Positions 36,812 through 45,861 of a stretch of DNA of 64,000 nucleotides are shown in pieces. Source of the stretch: Rhizobium herbae (GTDB lineage Bacteria; Pseudomonadota; Alphaproteobacteria; Rhizobiales; Rhizobiaceae). The stretch lies in assembly GCF_019511375.1 (NCBI RefSeq), contig NZ_JAEUAO010000002.1, positions 992,001 through 1,056,000 of the forward strand. Reading direction: 5' to 3'. Both the position numbers and the translations under genes were made by a program. Below the pieces are notes generated by a model that saw only the letters and a program-made list of their open reading frames with translations, was not told the DNA's origin and did not search any database. Position 1 is the stretch's first letter, and every line of letters starts with the position of its first letter.

Positions 36812-39148
36812 GTGAACCTGTGTGCGGAGGCTTGCTTGACGAAAAACTTGGACTACTCTCGCAGGGACAGCGGTGCCAAGGTCGCCAGCAATGACGACAC
36901 GCAACGCCTGATGGCCGCAGGCCAGCGTCTGGCGGCGGAAGTCTCACGCTTGTTTACCTCCCAGACAGACATCGCCGACCGTCATTATTGGCTCGAGACG
37001 ATGGTCAATCACGTTCCCGATTACATCTACGCCAAGGATCTCGAAGGCCGGTTCCTGATCGCCAACCGCGCAACCGTCATCGACAATGGCTTCACGAAAA
37101 TGGAGGAACTCGTCGGCAAGACCGACTACGACCTGCATCCGCACGACATGGTCGCCAAAACGGTCCAGGCTGAACGGCAGGTCATCGAGACGGGCAGCCC
37201 GATCTTCGGAATGGAGGAGCGGGCGTTCATCGACAAGGGCTACGAGCGCTGGTTGATGACTTCCAAGGTGCCGCTGCGCAACAAGCAGGGTGTAACCATC
37301 GGCACCGTCGGCGTCTCGCGCGACATCAGCGACCGCAAGAGAGCGGAGCGGCTCATGCTCGGCCAGGCCCGGCTGCTGGAGATGATCGCTACGGGCACGC
37401 CGCTGGACAAATTCTTCAACGAACTGATCCTGCTGATCGAGGCGCAGCTGCCCGGCGTCATCGGCTCCATCCTGCTTCTCTCGGAGGACGGCCGCCAACT
37501 TGTGACCGGCGCGGCACCCGGTCTCGACGAGGCCTATTGCGAGGCCGTCAACGGCATTGAAATCGGCCCGAGGGTCGGATCGTGCGGCACTGCCGCCTGG
37601 CGCGGCGAGCCCGTCTTCGTCGCCGACATTCTGTCCGACCCGCTGTGGGAAGGCCATGCCGATTTCGTGCGGCCATTCGGCTATCGCTCCTGCTGGTCGA
37701 CGCCAATCCTGTCCTATCAAGGCAAGGTGCTTGGAACCTTCGCACTCTATTCTCACGCGGTCGGCCTGCCGTCGGCCGAACAGAACGAACTGATTTCGAT
37801 GGCGGCGCATCTGGCCGGCATCGCCATCGAGCGCCAGCAATCGGAAGAGCGCATCCAGTTCATGGCGCATCACGACGCGCTGACCGGATTGCCGAACCGG
37901 GTGTTGTTCGACAGCTGCGTCGCCACCGCCCTGCAGCAGGCGCGCATCACCGGCCAGTGGGTGGCGCTCGCCTTTCTCGATCTGGACAATTTCAAGCTGA
38001 TCAACGATACGATGGGTCATCACGCCGGTGATGAACTCCTGCGTATCGCCGCCGGCCGCATGCTGGCCTGCGTGCGCAAGTCGGACATGATCGTGCGTGT
38101 CGGCGGCGATGAATTCATCATTCTGCTGACCGGCCTGCCGCCGGATAGCGGCGTCGTAACCTCAAGGCTCGAGACCATTCGCGCAGCAATCGGCGCTCCG
38201 CTCGTTCTTTCGGGGCGCAGCCTGCAGGTCAGCTGCAGCATGGGCGTCGTCTGTTATCCCGACCATGGCCAGACGGCGACCGAGCTGCTGGCCAACGCCG
38301 ACTCGGCCATGTACAGGGCCAAGGAAGTCGGCCGCAACAACCTGCAACTGTTTGACGCCGAAATGGCGGCGAAGGTGCGCGCAAAGCTGCGGCGGCACGA
38401 GGAACTGCGTGATGCCGTCGCCCGCGGCGAATTCGTGCTGCACTATCAACCAGAGATGAACCTGAAGACCGGCAGGATTTTCGCCGCCGAATCGCTCCTG
38501 CGCTGGCAGCACCCCGAGCGGGGCCTTGTCGCGCCGGCGGACATCATCCCGCTGGCCGAGGAGACAGGGCTGATCGTGCCGATCGGCGACTGGGTTCTGA
38601 ACGAGGCCTGCCGGCAGAACAGGGCCTGGCAAGACGAAGGCCTGCCGCCCATCGTCGTCAGCGTCAACGTTTCCGCCCGCCAGTTCCGCGAACGCAACTG
38701 GGTGTCGCGGGTTGCGCAAGCGCTTGAGGAAAGCGGGCTGGAGGCCCGGTACCTCGAATTGGAGCTCACCGAAAGCCTGATCATGCAGGATGTCGGCGCG
38801 GCGATCGCCACCATGCACGAGCTTGAAGCGCTCGGCGTCCATCTGGCCATCGACGATTTCGGCACCGGCTATTCGAGCCTCAGCGCACTGAAGAGCTTTC
38901 CCGTCCGGCGGCTGAAGATCGACCAATCCTTCGTTCAGCATGTTCCGGGCGATGCCGACGACATGGCGATTACCGGCGCAATTATCTCGCTTGCGCAAAA
39001 GCTGCAGATCGAGGTGATTGCCGAAGGAGTGGAAACCCAGGCGCAGGTCGATTTCCTGCAGGCCAGCGGCTGTGACGACGTGCAGGGCTATTTCGTCAGT
39101 CGGCCGGTGGCCCCGACTGAATTCGTCACCCTGCTCGCTGGCCTTTGA
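36812..39148 (+). CDS. PAS-GAF-GGDEF-EAL cyclic-di-GMP signalling protein
   Basis: A 778-residue cytoplasmic sensor. The domain order is PAS (about residues 60-180), GAF (about 190-345), GGDEF (about 350-515) and EAL (about 530-775). The cyclase signature is intact (RVGGDEFIIL), so it can be a diguanylate cyclase. The EAL signature is ESL (AAESLLRW) with the other phosphodiesterase motifs kept (VNVSARQF, LELTES, IDDFGTGYSS, KIDQSF, AEGVET, QGYFVSRP), so both activities are possible. No membrane helix is seen. GTG at 36812 is the assumed start. Confidence 0.92.
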   Translation: MNLCAEACLTKNLDYSRRDSGAKVASNDDTQRLMAAGQRLAAEVSRLFTSQTDIADRHYWLETMVNHVPDYIYAKDLEGRFLIANRATVIDNGFTKMEELVGKTDYDLHPHDMVAKTVQAERQVIETGSPIFGMEERAFIDKGYERWLMTSKVPLRNKQGVTIGTVGVSRDISDRKRAERLMLGQARLLEMIATGTPLDKFFNELILLIEAQLPGVIGSILLLSEDGRQLVTGAAPGLDEAYCEAVNGIEIGPRVGSCGTAAWRGEPVFVADILSDPLWEGHADFVRPFGYRSCWSTPILSYQGKVLGTFALYSHAVGLPSAEQNELISMAAHLAGIAIERQQSEERIQFMAHHDALTGLPNRVLFDSCVATALQQARITGQWVALAFLDLDNFKLINDTMGHHAGDELLRIAAGRMLACVRKSDMIVRVGGDEFIILLTGLPPDSGVVTSRLETIRAAIGAPLVLSGRSLQVSCSMGVVCYPDHGQTATELLANADSAMYRAKEVGRNNLQLFDAEMAAKVRAKLRRHEELRDAVARGEFVLHYQPEMNLKTGRIFAAESLLRWQHPERGLVAPADIIPLAEETGLIVPIGDWVLNEACRQNRAWQDEGLPPIVVSVNVSARQFRERNWVSRVAQALEESGLEARYLELELTESLIMQDVGAAIATMHELEALGVHLAIDDFGTGYSSLSALKSFPVRRLKIDQSFVQHVPGDADDMAITGAIISLAQKLQIEVIAEGVETQAQVDFLQASGCDDVQGYFVSRPVAPTEFVTLLAGL

Positions 39149-39504
39149 CAATGCGGCGCCATGATTTTCTCCAGTACGGTGGGCGTTCCCGCACACATTG
39201 CAGCAGATCGAATGACTCAACCTCTATAATTCATGATAAATAAATATCGGGGCGCCATAAGAACCCAATGATATGAATGTCAAAGGACATTTCGCCCGCC
39301 AACGCGCCGCCGGACTGTTGCGGTCTGGACACGGTCGACAACGCTCTCACAGTTGTGAAGAGCCTTGATCGGCGCAAGCCCCGATCCAGCCGCAATTGCC
39401 ATACTTGTGGCGGGGACCGGTGGATACTGCCGGAGCAATGATTTTTGCGTGGCGTTTTCGGCTACGCCTTCGCCAATCCGCGTCAACGCCATATATAGAG
39501 TTCA
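39149..39504. other. intergenic region, AT-rich in part
   Basis: About 355 bases between the GGDEF-EAL gene and the L,D-transpeptidase gene. The stretch 39220-39275 is AT-rich and could hold a promoter. No gene, RNA or repeat was recognised. Confidence 0.4.
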
Positions 39505-40290
39505 ATGACACTGTCCAAATCGCTCTCCCGCCGGCAATTTCTCAACATCTCCGGGCTTGCCGTGGCCTCGGCCGGCCTTGCCGGATGCACCTCCTCGATG
39601 AACACCGACCGGTTTCGTGCCGAAACCGCGCCCTATTTCCGCAATCCGGCGCTGGAGGGCCGTTTCAGCGATCCGCGCTACGGGGCGGAACTGGAGGGGC
39701 CGGTCTATGGCGGTGAGCCGAGCGGCCTGCCGGCGCAATCGGCCTATTATGCCGAGATGTACGGGCCAAAGGTCGACGAAGGTTTCAATATCCCGGCGGT
39801 CCCCTATCAGCAGATCGATGCGCGCTACTATCGCCAGGAGGTGCCCAACACCTTCGGCGAGAAGCCGGGCACGATCATCGTCGATACCGGCGAGCGCTTC
39901 CTCTATCTGATCCAGTCCGACGGTTCCGCCATGCGCTACGGCGTCGGCATCGGCCGCGAGGGGTTTGCCTGGTCGGGCAGGGGGGTGATCCAGTGGAAAC
40001 AGAAATGGCCGCGCTGGAAGCCGCCGAACGAGATGGTGGCCCGCCAGCCGCAACTGGCACAATATTCGATCGCCAATGGCGGCATGCCCCCGGGCATCGA
40101 CAATCCGCTGGGCGCGCGGGCGATGTATATCTTCCAGAACGGCGAGGACACGCTCTACCGCCTGCACGGGTCGCCGGAATGGCAATCGATCGGCAAGGCC
40201 GTTTCCTCGGGTTGCGTGCGGCTCATCAACCAGGACGTTATCGATCTCTACGACCGCGTCCGCACTGGCGCGCCGATCCTGGTGATCTGA
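39505..40290 (+). CDS. L,D-transpeptidase (YkuD domain), Tat-exported lipoprotein
   Basis: A 261-residue envelope enzyme that makes 3-3 crosslinks or attaches proteins to peptidoglycan. The N-terminus has a twin-arginine motif SRRQFLNISG followed by a lipobox LAGC, so it should be exported folded and then lipidated. The YkuD domain (about residues 120-255) has the catalytic HGSPEWQSIGKAVSSGCVRL, with the Cys as nucleophile. The family is common in Rhizobiales, where L,D-crosslinks dominate. The gene is monocistronic. Confidence 0.92.
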   Translation: MTLSKSLSRRQFLNISGLAVASAGLAGCTSSMNTDRFRAETAPYFRNPALEGRFSDPRYGAELEGPVYGGEPSGLPAQSAYYAEMYGPKVDEGFNIPAVPYQQIDARYYRQEVPNTFGEKPGTIIVDTGERFLYLIQSDGSAMRYGVGIGREGFAWSGRGVIQWKQKWPRWKPPNEMVARQPQLAQYSIANGGMPPGIDNPLGARAMYIFQNGEDTLYRLHGSPEWQSIGKAVSSGCVRLINQDVIDLYDRVRTGAPILVI

Positions 40291-40737
40291 AACTTTTCGC
40301 CCGGGTGGGTGCGCAGGCTGCCGTCACAGTCCGCGACAGTGGCCGCCTCACCCCTTTTGCCCTGCCGGGCATCTCCCCCTCGATTGGGAGATTGGCGCGG
40401 GGGCGGCCTCTTGCTCAGATCTCCCTTTTTTTGGGGGTAGGACAATCGCATAGGAGCGAAGGCGATTGCGCCAAACTCCCTCTTCTCCCCGGCGGGGAGA
40501 AGTGCCGAGCTTATGCGAGGCGATGAGGGGGTTTCTCGGCAATTTCGGCGCCAGCCGCCCCCCTCATCCGGCGCTTCGCGCCACCTTCTCCCCGCGGGGG
40601 AGAAGAGGAAGCATGCGATTGGCCTGCCCTTGTGGGAGATATCACCAAGTACCGGAGGGGGATTTCCTGTCGTGTCGTGCGGAGCTGCGCCAGCGGCGCC
40701 GTAGAACATCGCAACTGCCGTGGCCACGCAGCAGGCG
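40291..40737. other. intergenic region filled with palindromic repeats
   Basis: About 450 bases between two gene ends that face each other. Most of it is repeat sequence of both types found in this window (see 40368-40612). No protein gene is supported. Confidence 0.5.
40368..40612. repeat. composite of intergenic palindromic repeats
   Basis: Near 40372-40436 are ATCTCCCCCTCG and AGATCTCCC blocks like those at 31242-31357. Near 40478-40612 lie CTCTTCTCCCCGGCGGGGAG, CGATGAGGGGG, CCCCCTCATCCGGCGCTTCG and CCACCTTCTCCCCGCGGGGG, a rearranged relative of the element at 7013-7126. Confidence 0.65.
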
Positions 40738-41217
40738 CTAAACCCCGTTGTGCTCGTCGAGATGCCGGTTGAGGTCGTGCAGCGCCGAGCGCAGGGCGGC
40801 GGCTTCCTTCATGCTGCATCCGGTCGCCTTGCCGATTTCCATCAGGATTCCGAAGGCCTCGGTCTTCAGCGCCACGCCTTTTTCAGTCAGCGCGATGATC
40901 ACCTGCCGCTCGTCGCCCTTGTCGCGCGTGCGGCTGACGAAGCCGGCCGTTTCCAGCCGCTTGAGCAGCGGCGACAATGTGCCGGAATCCAGCCCCAGCT
41001 CCTCGCCAATGCCTTTGACGGTCATGTTGTCGTGCTGCCAGAGCGCCAGAAGCACGAGATATTGCGGGTAGGTAAGGCCGAAGCGGTCGAGCAGCGGCTT
41101 GTAGGTGCGGTTGAACGCATGCGCCACGGAATAGACGGCAAAACAGAGCTGCTGGCCGAGCGCCAGGGCCTCGCCGTCCTTGAGATCGTCCTTACGCGTG
41201 TCACTATCGTCGGTCAT
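40738..41217 (-). CDS. ohrR: organic-hydroperoxide-sensing MarR repressor OhrR
   Basis: A 159-residue MarR-family repressor. The redox-sensing Cys25 is in GQQLCFAVYSVAHAFNRTYK, the hallmark of OhrR, with the reactive Tyr residues nearby (TYPQYLVLLALW). Oxidation of this Cys by organic hydroperoxides releases DNA. The winged helix includes LGLDSGTLSPLLKRLETAGF. The ATG at 41217 has AGGA upstream. It is divergent from ohr, its expected target. Confidence 0.93.
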   Translation of the reverse strand: MTDDSDTRKDDLKDGEALALGQQLCFAVYSVAHAFNRTYKPLLDRFGLTYPQYLVLLALWQHDNMTVKGIGEELGLDSGTLSPLLKRLETAGFVSRTRDKGDERQVIIALTEKGVALKTEAFGILMEIGKATGCSMKEAAALRSALHDLNRHLDEHNGV

Positions 41218-41256
41218 ACCGAGTATCCTCGCAGTTTTGCCGATGGTTTGCAATTT

Positions 41257-41271
41257 GCAAAATTATATTGC
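41257..41271. promoter_or_regulatory. probable OhrR operator region
   Basis: GCAA-AATTATA-TTGC is an inverted repeat in the AT-rich space between ohrR and ohr. A similar AT-rich block (TCAAATTTAATTATGCGC) follows at about 41273-41290. The symmetry and position fit an OhrR-controlled divergent promoter. The exact boundaries are inferred. Confidence 0.5.
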
Positions 41272-41353
41272 GTCAAATTTAATTATGCGCTATTGAAAGT
41301 TCGGACAAACCAACTGCCCCGCAAACAACCGCCTGGAAACAAGGAGACTGACC

Positions 41354-41776
41354 ATGCCCATCCTCTACACCACCAAGGCATCCGCAACCGGTGGCCGTGC
41401 CGGCCGTGCCGTCAGCGAAAACGGCGTTCTCGATGTTACGCTGACCGTTCCGAAGGAACTCGGGGGCGACGGCGCCACCGGCACCAATCCGGAACAGCTC
41501 TTTGCGGCCGGCTATTCCGCCTGCTTCCTCGGCGCGCTGAAGTTCGTCGCCGGCAAGGAAAAAGTGAAGATCCCGGATGACGCCAGCGTGACCGCAACCG
41601 TCGGCATCGGCCCGCGCGAGGACGGCACCGGCTTCTACATCAATCCCTCGATTTCCGTGAACCTGCCGGGCATCGACCGCGAAACCGGCGAAAAGCTGGT
41701 CGCCGCCGCCCACATCGTCTGCCCCTACAGCCACGCGCTGCGCACCGCGACGGAAATCCCGGCGACGCTCGCCTGA
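41354..41776 (+). CDS. ohr: organic hydroperoxide resistance protein Ohr
   Basis: A 140-residue thiol peroxidase of the Ohr/OsmC fold that reduces organic hydroperoxides, usually with lipoylated proteins as reductant. The two active-site Cys residues are Cys57 (GYSACFLGAL) and Cys123 (HIVCPYSHAL). The start follows AAGGAG. It is divergent from ohrR and is followed by a strong terminator, so it is a single-gene unit. Confidence 0.96.
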   Translation: MPILYTTKASATGGRAGRAVSENGVLDVTLTVPKELGGDGATGTNPEQLFAAGYSACFLGALKFVAGKEKVKIPDDASVTATVGIGPREDGTGFYINPSISVNLPGIDRETGEKLVAAAHIVCPYSHALRTATEIPATLA

Positions 41777-41800
41777 GCGACAAACGATCTTGAATGACAA

Positions 41801-41832
41801 AGCCCGGGGAGCGATCCACCGGGCTTTTTTTG
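41801..41832 (+). terminator. rho-independent terminator of ohr
   Basis: AGCCCGG (41801-41807) pairs with CCGGGCT (41819-41825) and is followed by a run of T. It lies 24 bases after the ohr stop codon. Confidence 0.9.
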
Positions 41833-41923
41833 TAGTTGGAAAGCATCTTCCTGATCACCGGGCAGAATCAAGACGGCGGCCCATCCGGAGCCGCCGTTTT
41901 CATTTCCAGAACCCGACGGCTCG

Positions 41924-43474
41924 CTACCGCTTCAAGCTCCCCAAAATCCCGCGCACCAGGGCTCGGCCGAGCGAGGATGCCACCGTGCGGGCGACGGATT
42001 TCATCGCGGCTTCGGCGATGGTTTCGCGCTGGTAGCCGGAGCGGGCGCGCGGCCTTGCCTCAGTCGAAGCCGGCTCGTCGTCGCCGAAGCCGGGCAGGGT
42101 CCAGCGGCTGCCGCCGGAGGCGGGCGGCGCTTCTTCGGCTTCGCGTGCGGCTTGCGCCTGTTCCGCCGCCTTGGCGGCGCGCTTGGCCAAGAGTTCGTAG
42201 GCCGATTCCCGGTCGAAATCCTCGTCGTAGAGGCCGGCCACCGGGCTGATCTTCATGATGTCGGCGCGCTCGGCCTCCGTCAGCGGCCCGACGCGGCTCG
42301 AGGGCGGGCGGATCAGCGTGCGCTCGACCATCGACGGCGAGCCCTTGCCTTCGAGGGTGGAGACCAGTGCCTCGCCGGTGCCGAGATTGGTAATGACCGT
42401 TGCACAGTCGAAGTCCGGGTTCGGGCGGAAGGTGTCGGCCGCCGTCTTCACCGCCTTCTGCTCGCGCGGCGTATAGGCGCGCAGCGCATGCTGGACGCGG
42501 TTGCCGAGCTGCGCCAGCACCGTGTCCGGGACGTCGAGCGGGTTCTGGGTGACGAAATAGACGCCGACGCCCTTGGAGCGGATCAGCCGCACCACCTGCT
42601 CGATGCGCTCGAGCAGCACCTTCGGCGCATCGTTGAACAGGAGGTGCGCCTCGTCGAAGAAGAACACCAGCTTGGGCTTGTCCGGATCGCCGACCTCCGG
42701 CAGTTCCTCGAACAGTTCCGACATCAGCCAGAGCAGGAAGGTGCCGTAGAGGCGGGGGTTCATCATCAGCTTGTCGGCGGACAGCACCGAGATCGCGCCG
42801 CGGCCGTCGCGGGTCGTGCGCATGATGTCAGAAACCTTGAGCGCCGGCTCGCCGAAAAAGTGCTCGGCGCCCTGCTGCTCGAGGATCAGAAGTTCGCGCT
42901 GGATCGAGCCGGTCGAGGATTTCGAGATGAAGCCGTATTTGCTGGAAAGCTCGGTGGCATTCTCGCCCATATAGGTGAGCAGCGCCTGGAAATCCTTGAG
43001 GTCGAGCAGCGGCAGGCCGCCTTCGTCGGCGATCTTGAAGGCGATGTTGATCACGCCCTCCTGCGCGTCGCTGGCATTCATCAGGCGGGAGAGAAGCAGC
43101 GGCCCCATCTCGGAGACGGTGGCGCGCACGCGGTGGCCTTTTTCGCCATAGAGATCCCAGAAGATCACCGGAAATTCCTGGAAGCTGAAATCGCTAAAGC
43201 CGATTTGCTCGACCCGCTTCCTCACCCAGTCCTTCTCCTCGCCGATCGCGCCGATGCCCGAGAGGTCGCCCTTCACGTCGGCGCAGAACACCGGCACGCC
43301 GGCATTGGAAAAGCTTTCCGCCAGGATCTGCAGCGTCACCGTCTTGCCGGTGCCGGTTGCCCCGGTGATCAGGCCATGGCGGTTGCCGAACTTGAAATCG
43401 AGATATTCGGGCTTGTTGATCGTGTCGTCCGGCTTCCGGCTGGTGCCGATGTAGAGCTTCCCGTCCTCGAGCAT
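41924..43474 (-). CDS. HerA-like ATPase (YjgR/DUF853 family)
   Basis: A 516-residue predicted helicase-like ATPase of the HerA/FtsK superfamily. Walker A is GATGTGKTVTLQ near residue 40, Walker B is LVFFFDEAHLLF near 270, and the arginine-finger region follows (YFVTQNPLDVPDTVLAQLGN). The C-terminal 90 residues are a charged, Ala-rich and probably disordered tail. The family is widespread, and its cellular role is unknown. ATG 43474 is preferred because it matches relatives (LEDGKLYIGTSR). A TTG at 43549 would add 25 residues. Confidence 0.88.
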   Translation of the reverse strand: MLEDGKLYIGTSRKPDDTINKPEYLDFKFGNRHGLITGATGTGKTVTLQILAESFSNAGVPVFCADVKGDLSGIGAIGEEKDWVRKRVEQIGFSDFSFQEFPVIFWDLYGEKGHRVRATVSEMGPLLLSRLMNASDAQEGVINIAFKIADEGGLPLLDLKDFQALLTYMGENATELSSKYGFISKSSTGSIQRELLILEQQGAEHFFGEPALKVSDIMRTTRDGRGAISVLSADKLMMNPRLYGTFLLWLMSELFEELPEVGDPDKPKLVFFFDEAHLLFNDAPKVLLERIEQVVRLIRSKGVGVYFVTQNPLDVPDTVLAQLGNRVQHALRAYTPREQKAVKTAADTFRPNPDFDCATVITNLGTGEALVSTLEGKGSPSMVERTLIRPPSSRVGPLTEAERADIMKISPVAGLYDEDFDRESAYELLAKRAAKAAEQAQAAREAEEAPPASGGSRWTLPGFGDDEPASTEARPRARSGYQRETIAEAAMKSVARTVASSLGRALVRGILGSLKR

Positions 43475-43718
43475 AGGGTTCTGTCTCCATTTTACCATGA
43501 AAGCCGCGGGCTCGCCGAACGGCGCGGGTTTCATCACATTGTTTTCCAAGGGATGTTATAGGAGCAGTGCTTGCCACCGGCAACAGAAGGATTGTAGCGG
43601 GGCGGGGGCCGAGCGCGCCCCATGGCCGCATTGTATTCGCCGCCGAGGCATGAAACGATGGCCGGGCTCGCGCTGTGGACAGCGGTTCGAACGGCGCTTG
43701 AGTTTCAAGCCGAGATAA

Positions 43719-43741
43719 TTTACGTTGACGTCAACGTCAAA
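43719..43741. promoter_or_regulatory. near-perfect palindrome upstream of the DUF2267-like gene
   Basis: ACGTTGACGTCAACGT (43722-43737) is a perfect 16-base palindrome, extended by TTT and CAAA on its flanks with one mismatch. It lies 20 bases before the ATG at 43762 and resembles sites of MerR-type regulators such as LiuR. The regulator is unknown. Confidence 0.6.
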
Positions 43742-43761
43742 AAACACGAGGAGAATCCCCA

Positions 43762-44160
43762 ATGAACGAACTGATCACCCGCGTTGCGGACAATGTCGGT
43801 ATCGACCCGGCAACGGCTGAAAAGGCCATCGGCATGATGCTCGGCTTCCTGCAGCGCGAAGCCGCCGACGGCCCGGTCGCCAAGATGATCGAAGCCATTC
43901 CCGGGGCTTCCGAAATGGTCGCCAAGTTCAATGGCGAAGGCTCGGGCAATGGCGGTGGCCTGCTCGGCGGTCTCCTGAGCGCAGTCGGCGCCGGCGGCGG
44001 TGTCATGGCGCTCGGCCAGCAACTGATGTCGCAGGGCCTCGGCATGGGCGAGATCACCGCCCTTGCCAAGGAAACCATCGGCTATGCCAAGGAAAAGGCC
44101 GGTGCAGACGTCGTCGACGAAGTCGTCGCTTCGGTGCCGGGCCTCAGCCAGTTCGTCTGA
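43762..44160 (+). CDS. DUF2267-like helical protein
   Basis: A 132-residue protein of two helical parts joined by a Gly-rich linker (GEGSGNGGGLLGGLLSAVGA). The first part (MNELITRVADNVGIDPATAE) and the last (IGYAKEKAGADVVDEVVASV) fit DUF2267-type proteins. There is no signal peptide and the function is unknown. The ribosome site is AGGAG. A long palindrome covers the promoter and an 11-base-arm hairpin follows the stop. Confidence 0.7.
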   Translation: MNELITRVADNVGIDPATAEKAIGMMLGFLQREAADGPVAKMIEAIPGASEMVAKFNGEGSGNGGGLLGGLLSAVGAGGGVMALGQQLMSQGLGMGEITALAKETIGYAKEKAGADVVDEVVASVPGLSQFV

Positions 44161-44182
44161 TCAAGGCGGTTTCGAGATCGTT

Positions 44183-44214
44183 CACGGCCGCTTCCAGGCG
44201 TGCAAGCGGCCGTG
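44183..44214 (+). terminator. hairpin after the DUF2267-like gene
   Basis: CACGGCCGCTT pairs perfectly with AAGCGGCCGTG around a 10-base loop, 22 bases after the stop codon. No T-tract follows, so it may protect the 3' end or act as a bidirectional barrier rather than a classic terminator. Confidence 0.45.
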
Positions 44215-44542
44215 AATACAGGCAGCACCAGCCCGCCCCGGATCGTGCGGTGGACGGGCCGAAAGATCCATGACGGTGCCCGTCGCACCCACTGCATAGG
44301 CAGGCGCAAAGGCAGCACTTCCGGCGATCAGCAAGCGGCCCTTGAATCTTCCCCGAGCGGGGCAAGGTGGAGAGCGGGAAGCTCGCAAGCCCGGAAACGC
44401 GAACTCGATGAGAATCGCGCGGGGCGAGGTCAGCATCGGAATGGCCGGCCGATCGTCCATCTGAAATCAGCAACGCCGATATTTCGTCTTCAACAGGATT
44501 TTGCCATCGCCGACAGGGCGATGTCTTCGTCGGACGGCATTC

Positions 44543-44582
44543 TTGACATTATATATGCGACGTTATATAACGCGTTATATAA
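44543..44582 (+). promoter_or_regulatory. marR promoter overlapped by a 20-base palindrome
   Basis: A -35 TTGACA (44543-44548) and a -10 TATAAC (44566-44571) are 17 bases apart. The perfect palindrome TTATATAACG-CGTTATATAA (44563-44582) covers the -10 and start region. This is the expected geometry for autorepression by the MarR protein encoded 15 bases downstream. Confidence 0.8.
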
Positions 44583-44596
44583 ATCGGAGTGACCAC

Positions 44597-45076
44597 ATGG
44601 CTGAAGATGTCGTTCGTGCTTTCGGCTTCCTGAGCCTCGGTACCCGCATGAAGCGGATCGGCGAACGCCTGCAAGCGGACACCCAGAAGATCATCGATGA
44701 GATGGGCGTCGAAATCGCTGCAAGCCAGTATCCGCTCCTCGCTGCGGTCGAGCGGCTTGGTCCGCTGGCGGTCGGCGATTTGGCCGATGCGCTGGGTGTG
44801 AGCCAGCCCGGCGTGACCCGCAGCATCGCGCAACTCGTCGATCTCGGGGTGCTGCGCGCGGAACCGGCGCCGGATGATCAGCGCCGCAAGTTCGTCAGCC
44901 TTACGGCGCAGGGGCAGCGGCTGGTGGATGAAGCAAAAGAAGCGATCTGGCCGCGCATCGAAGCGGCTGTCGCCGACCTCTGCGGCAAGCTCGATGGTCC
45001 GCTGCTCGATCAACTGGCAGCGATCGAAGACGGGCTTACCGCTCTGCCGCTCAACCGGCGTGAACCGAAACCTTGA
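44597..45076 (+). CDS. MarR family regulator
   Basis: A 159-residue MarR regulator. The winged helix includes LAVGDLADALGVSQPGVTRS and IAQLVDLGVLRAE, and the wing is EPAPDDQRRKFVSLTAQG. The ribosome site is CGGAG. It is followed 17 bases later by a GNAT acetyltransferase gene, probably in one transcript, and is likely autoregulated through the palindrome at its promoter. The inducing ligand is unknown. Confidence 0.9.
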   Translation: MAEDVVRAFGFLSLGTRMKRIGERLQADTQKIIDEMGVEIAASQYPLLAAVERLGPLAVGDLADALGVSQPGVTRSIAQLVDLGVLRAEPAPDDQRRKFVSLTAQGQRLVDEAKEAIWPRIEAAVADLCGKLDGPLLDQLAAIEDGLTALPLNRREPKP

Positions 45077-45093
45077 AACAAACGGGTGTTGAG

Positions 45094-45774
45094 ATGAGCC
45101 ATATCCTCGACCGGCCGATCTGGAGTGCCCTCGCGACCCGCCATGCGGCCCTTGCCGAAGGCAGTTCCCTGGCAAGACGCTATCAGCCATCCGTCAGCGC
45201 CTTTGCTGCTGCTCGCGATGACCGGCAAGAGAGCCTCGAAGCGCTCGGCCGGCTTGTGGCCGGCGACGAAATGCTTCTGCTGGCAGAGGCAAACGAAATC
45301 GTTCTACCACGAGGCCTGCAGATCCTCTCCACCGCCGATCTTGTCCAGATGACGGCGCAACAGCACCTACCCCTGCTATCCGACCCGCGCATCGAGCAGC
45401 TGGGCGAAGCCGATGCCGCGGAGATGCTGGCGCTGGCCACCCTGACGAAGCCGGGACCTTTTTCCATCCGGGCACAGGCGTTCGGCAATTTCTGGGGCGT
45501 CAAGATCGATGGCCGGCTTGTCGCCATGGCGGGAGAGCGGATGAAGCAGCCGGGATACACGGAACTGAGCGGCGTCTGCACCCATCCCGACGTCCGCGGC
45601 AAAGGGCTCGCGCGGTTGCTGTCGCGGTTCGTCGCGGGACAGATCTTCGCGAAGGGCGATCAGCCCTATCTCCACGCCTATGTGACGAACACGGCCGCCA
45701 TCGCGCTTTATCAGACAATCGGCTTCAAGATCCGCTCGCCGATAAACGTCGCGGTCGTCGCGCCGGCGGCGTGA
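45094..45774 (+). CDS. GNAT family N-acetyltransferase
   Basis: A 226-residue acetyltransferase. The acetyl-CoA binding motif A is CTHPDVRGKGLARLLSRFV, preceded by a beta strand (FWGVKIDGRLVAMAGERMKQ) and followed by HAYVTNTAAIALYQTIGFKI. The first 90 residues are a second, degenerate domain. The ATG at 45094 is favoured over a TTG at 45073 that overlaps the marR stop. It sits in a MarR-acetyltransferase pair, an arrangement that often deals with small toxic amines or antibiotics, but the substrate here is unknown. Confidence 0.88.
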   Translation: MSHILDRPIWSALATRHAALAEGSSLARRYQPSVSAFAAARDDRQESLEALGRLVAGDEMLLLAEANEIVLPRGLQILSTADLVQMTAQQHLPLLSDPRIEQLGEADAAEMLALATLTKPGPFSIRAQAFGNFWGVKIDGRLVAMAGERMKQPGYTELSGVCTHPDVRGKGLARLLSRFVAGQIFAKGDQPYLHAYVTNTAAIALYQTIGFKIRSPINVAVVAPAA

Positions 45775-45861
45775 GAAATCCCTCTTGCGGTTCTGCGATG
45801 TGAGGGCAAGACAATTTACCGCTCTCCACCCGCCACAGGGGCGGGCAGAGGCGAGCGTCTT

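Larger units (their letters stand above)
44161..44596. other. intergenic region
   Basis: About 435 bases. The first 60 bases hold a strong hairpin and the last 60 the marR promoter. The middle has minus-strand open frames with a signal-like stretch, but without start-site support they are not called. Confidence 0.4.
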
